A DNA stretch of 64,000 bases from Burkholderiales bacterium C2. Lineage in GTDB: Bacteria; Pseudomonadota; Gammaproteobacteria; Burkholderiales; Burkholderiaceae_C. The notes under the pieces were generated by a model that saw nothing but the letters and a program-made list of their open reading frames with translations, was not told the DNA's origin and made no database searches. Position numbers and translations under genes: made by a program. Below are positions 61,949 through 64,000 of this stretch, one piece after another; the first letter of the stretch is position 1, and every line of letters starts with the position of its first letter. The stretch lies in contig SCOI01000011.1 of assembly GCA_005503085.1 (NCBI GenBank), positions 62,001 through 126,000 on the forward strand. The letters are read 5' to 3'.

Positions 61949-63199
61949 ATGTTTGATCGCAACACCTCGACCCTCGCCCAAGTGGACCCCGATCTGTGGG
62001 CCGCTGTCCAGCAAGAGAACCAGCGCCAGGAAGATCACATCGAGCTGATCGCTTCCGAGAACTACACCTCGCCGGCCGTGATGCAGGCACAGGGCAGCCA
62101 GCTGACCAACAAGTACGCCGAGGGCTATCCCGGCAAGCGCTACTACGGTGGCTGCGAGTATGTGGACGTGGTCGAGCAACTGGCCATCGACCGCCTGAAG
62201 CAGCTGTTCGGCGCCAACTTTGCCAATGTCCAGCCCAACTCGGGTTCGCAGGCCAACCAGGGCGTGTTCTTCGCGCTGCTGCAGCCCGGTGACACCATCA
62301 TGGGCATGAGCTTGTCCGAGGGCGGCCACCTGACCCACGGCATGCCGCTGAACATGAGCGGCAAGTGGTTCAACGTGATCTCCTATGGCCTGAACGCCAA
62401 GGAAGAGATCGACTACGAGGCGATGGAAGCGCTGGCGCGCGAGAAGAAGCCCAAGCTGATCATCGCCGGCGCCTCGGCCTACAGCCTGCGCATCGACTTC
62501 GAGCGCTTCGGCAAGATCGCCAAGGAGATCGGCGCCTATTTCATGGTGGACATGGCCCACTATGCGGGCCTGATCGCCGCTGGCGTCTACCCGAACCCGG
62601 TGCCTCATGCCGATGTGGTGACCTCGACCACGCACAAGAGCCTGCGCGGCCCGCGCGGCGGCATCATCCTGATGAACGACGAGGCGATCGCCAAGAAGAT
62701 CAATTCGGCGATCTTCCCCGGCATTCAGGGCGGCCCGCTGATGCATGTGATTGCCGGCAAGGCCGTGGCTTTCAAGGAAGCGCTGACGCCCGAGTTCAAG
62801 AGCTATCAGGCACAGGTGGTCAAGAACGCGAAGGTGCTGGCCGACACGCTGATCGAGCGCGGCCTGCGCATCGTCTCGGGCGGCACCGAAAGCCATGTGA
62901 TGCTGGTGGATCTGCGCCCCAAGGGCCTGACCGGCAAGGAGGCCGAGGCCATCCTGGGCGCCGCCCATATGACCTGCAACAAGAACGGCATCCCGAACGA
63001 CCCGCAAAAGCCGATGGTCACCAGCGGCATCCGTCTGGGCACGCCGGCGATGACCACGCGCGGCTTCAAGGAAGAACAGGTGCGCATCACTGCCCATCTG
63101 ATCGCCGATGTGCTGGACAAGCCGCATGACGAGGCCAATCTGGCCGCCGTGCGCGAGAAGGTCGCGGCCCTGACACGCGACTTCCCGGTCTACCGCTAA
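61949..63199 (+). CDS. glyA: Serine hydroxymethyltransferase
   Basis: 416 residues from ATG 61949 ([20 protein letters not shown]). PLP enzyme converting serine and tetrahydrofolate to glycine and methylene-tetrahydrofolate. PLP lysine in [16 protein letters not shown]; also [32 protein letters not shown] and NGVFF-like [17 protein letters not shown]. No clear Shine-Dalgarno before the ATG. Its leader carries the ZTP riboswitch. Confidence 0.98.
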   Translation: MFDRNTSTLAQVDPDLWAAVQQENQRQEDHIELIASENYTSPAVMQAQGSQLTNKYAEGYPGKRYYGGCEYVDVVEQLAIDRLKQLFGANFANVQPNSGSQANQGVFFALLQPGDTIMGMSLSEGGHLTHGMPLNMSGKWFNVISYGLNAKEEIDYEAMEALAREKKPKLIIAGASAYSLRIDFERFGKIAKEIGAYFMVDMAHYAGLIAAGVYPNPVPHADVVTSTTHKSLRGPRGGIILMNDEAIAKKINSAIFPGIQGGPLMHVIAGKAVAFKEALTPEFKSYQAQVVKNAKVLADTLIERGLRIVSGGTESHVMLVDLRPKGLTGKEAEAILGAAHMTCNKNGIPNDPQKPMVTSGIRLGTPAMTTRGFKEEQVRITAHLIADVLDKPHDEANLAAVREKVAALTRDFPVYR

Positions 63200-63213
63200 G
63201 CCGCCGCCCGCCG

Positions 63214-63657
63214 ATGCGCTGCCCCTTTTGCTCCCATGCCGAAACCCAGGTGGTCGAAACCCGGGAATCGGATGAAGGCGATGTGGTGCGGCGCCGGCGG
63301 CGCTGCCTGGGCTGCGACAAGCGCTTCACCACCTACGAGCGGGCCGAGATCGCGATGCCCGTGGTGGTCAAGAAAGACGGCACCCGGGCCGACTTCGACC
63401 CGGCCAAGCTGCGCGCCTCGATGCAGCTGGCGCTGCGCAAACGACCGGTCAGCATCGAGCAAGTCGATGCCGCGCTGGCCCGCATCGAGGAAAAGCTGCT
63501 GACCAGCGGCGCCCGCGAACTGCCGTCGACCAAGATGGGCGAATTGGTGATGCGCGAACTCAAGCGCATCGACAAGGTCGCCTATGTGCGCTTTGCCTCG
63601 GTCTACCGCAGCTTCGAGGATGTGGACGAGTTCCGGCAACTGATCCGCGATATCTGA
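63214..63657 (+). CDS. nrdR: Transcriptional repressor NrdR
   Basis: 147 residues. N-terminal zinc ribbon with cysteines 3, 6, 31 and 34 ([33 protein letters not shown]), then an ATP-cone ([19 protein letters not shown]). Represses ribonucleotide reductase genes when dATP is high. Starts 14 bases after glyA, the usual glyA-nrdR pair, so it shares the riboswitch-controlled transcript. Confidence 0.96.
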   Translation: MRCPFCSHAETQVVETRESDEGDVVRRRRRCLGCDKRFTTYERAEIAMPVVVKKDGTRADFDPAKLRASMQLALRKRPVSIEQVDAALARIEEKLLTSGARELPSTKMGELVMRELKRIDKVAYVRFASVYRSFEDVDEFRQLIRDI

Positions 63658-63668
63658 GCCGCGCCCCT

Positions 63669-63697
63669 CCAAGGGGGGTGCCAGGCTCCCCCCTTGG
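63669..63697. terminator. Perfect GC hairpin after nrdR
   Basis: CCAAGGGGGG (63669-63678) and CCCCCCTTGG (63688-63697) are perfect ten-base arms, twelve bases after the nrdR stop. No T-run follows; likely a factor-assisted terminator or an intergenic palindrome of the same kind as at 17661-17803. Confidence 0.5.
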
Positions 63698-63737
63698 CAG
63701 GACAGAAAGCGCCGGTGCGGCCCTCTAGATTGGATTC

Positions 63738-64000
63738 ATGCCCGATGAATCCAGTCCGGAGCCGACCATGCCGCAAGCCCCTCACCCCTCGCATCACCTC
63801 CGCGGCCTCAGCCTGATCGAGGTCTGCGTCGTCTGCCTGATCCTGGCGGTGCTGCTGAGCCAGGCGATCCCGTCGATGCAAAGACTCAGGCTCGGCCAGC
63901 ATGTCCGGGGCACCGCCCAGACCCTGATGACCGATCTGCAGCAGGCGCGCAGCGTCGCCGTGATTCAGGGCAAGGCCGTGCATATGCGCTTCAACGCGGG
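63738..64000 (+). CDS. FimT/GspH-type minor prepilin, 5' part only
   Basis: Reading frame open to the window edge; 87 codons seen from ATG 63738 (alternative ATG 63768, MPQAPHPSHHLRG). The prepilin peptidase site RGLSLIEVCVVCLILAVLLSQA has Gly at -1 and Glu at +5, followed by a hydrophobic helix, then LMTDLQQARSVAVIQGKAV as in FimT/GspH. These minor pilins prime type IV pili or type II secretion pseudopili. Truncated by the window. Confidence 0.85.
   Translation, partial: MPDESSPEPTMPQAPHPSHHLRGLSLIEVCVVCLILAVLLSQAIPSMQRLRLGQHVRGTAQTLMTDLQQARSVAVIQGKAVHMRFNA

Overview
The window is a GC-rich, gene-dense stretch of bacterial chromosome. Protein types, gene order and the two riboswitch-controlled glycine/serine loci point to a motile environmental betaproteobacterium of the order Burkholderiales (Roseateles/Pelomonas/Rubrivivax-like). 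This placement is inferred from recognised families, not from a search. No tRNA, rRNA, CRISPR array, insertion sequence or prophage was seen.

Layout. 1-10.4 kb: the end of a flagellar export cluster (fliQ-fliR-flhB-flhA), a FliK-like protein, two large glycosyltransferases and a short flagellin; gene order, an altered FlhB cleavage motif and the flagellin terminus suggest a secondary (lateral-type) flagellum. 10.4-15.7 kb: a DegP/DegQ-type protease, a QseBC/PmrAB-like two-component pair, a MipA/OmpV porin-like protein and an exported protein; two matching direct-repeat operators (CTTAAG-N5-CCTAAG) sit before the protease and before the regulator. 15.8-25.3 kb: a tandem glycine riboswitch followed by gcvT-gcvH-gcvP-sdaA-thyA-folA, then a lipid-kinase-like gene and a metallophosphoesterase, all on one strand. 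25.3-28.4 kb: a LexA box with an embedded -10, driving a nuclease-like protein and a nuclease-helicase fusion. 28.4-33.8 kb: envelope proteins and a yfiR-yfiN-yfiB cyclic-di-GMP module. 33.9-39.9 kb: the four-gene Lhr helicase / ATP-dependent ligase / exonuclease / PdeM repair cassette, divergent from xth. 40-50 kb: an acetyltransferase, two chemoreceptors, a thioesterase, the Entner-Doudoroff pair edd-eda, an acyltransferase, ChaC and a MocA-like enzyme. 50.4-58.8 kb: pdxH, a four-gene ABC/DUF3299 operon that looks metal-related, msrA, a giant AsmA-like DUF748 protein and a YdcF protein. 58.8-64 kb: a structured intergenic segment, ubiD, a lytic transglycosylase behind a structured leader with an overlapping 46-codon ORF, a ZTP riboswitch with glyA, nrdR, and the start of a FimT/GspH-type prepilin cut by the window edge.

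How parts connect. Glycine cleavage makes methylene-tetrahydrofolate, thymidylate synthase consumes it, DHFR recycles the folate and SdaA drains serine, while GlyA at the other end joins serine and glycine: one-carbon metabolism is bracketed by two riboswitches sensing glycine and the purine intermediate ZTP/ZMP. Two separate DNA-repair operons lie about 6 kb apart, only one with a visible SOS operator.
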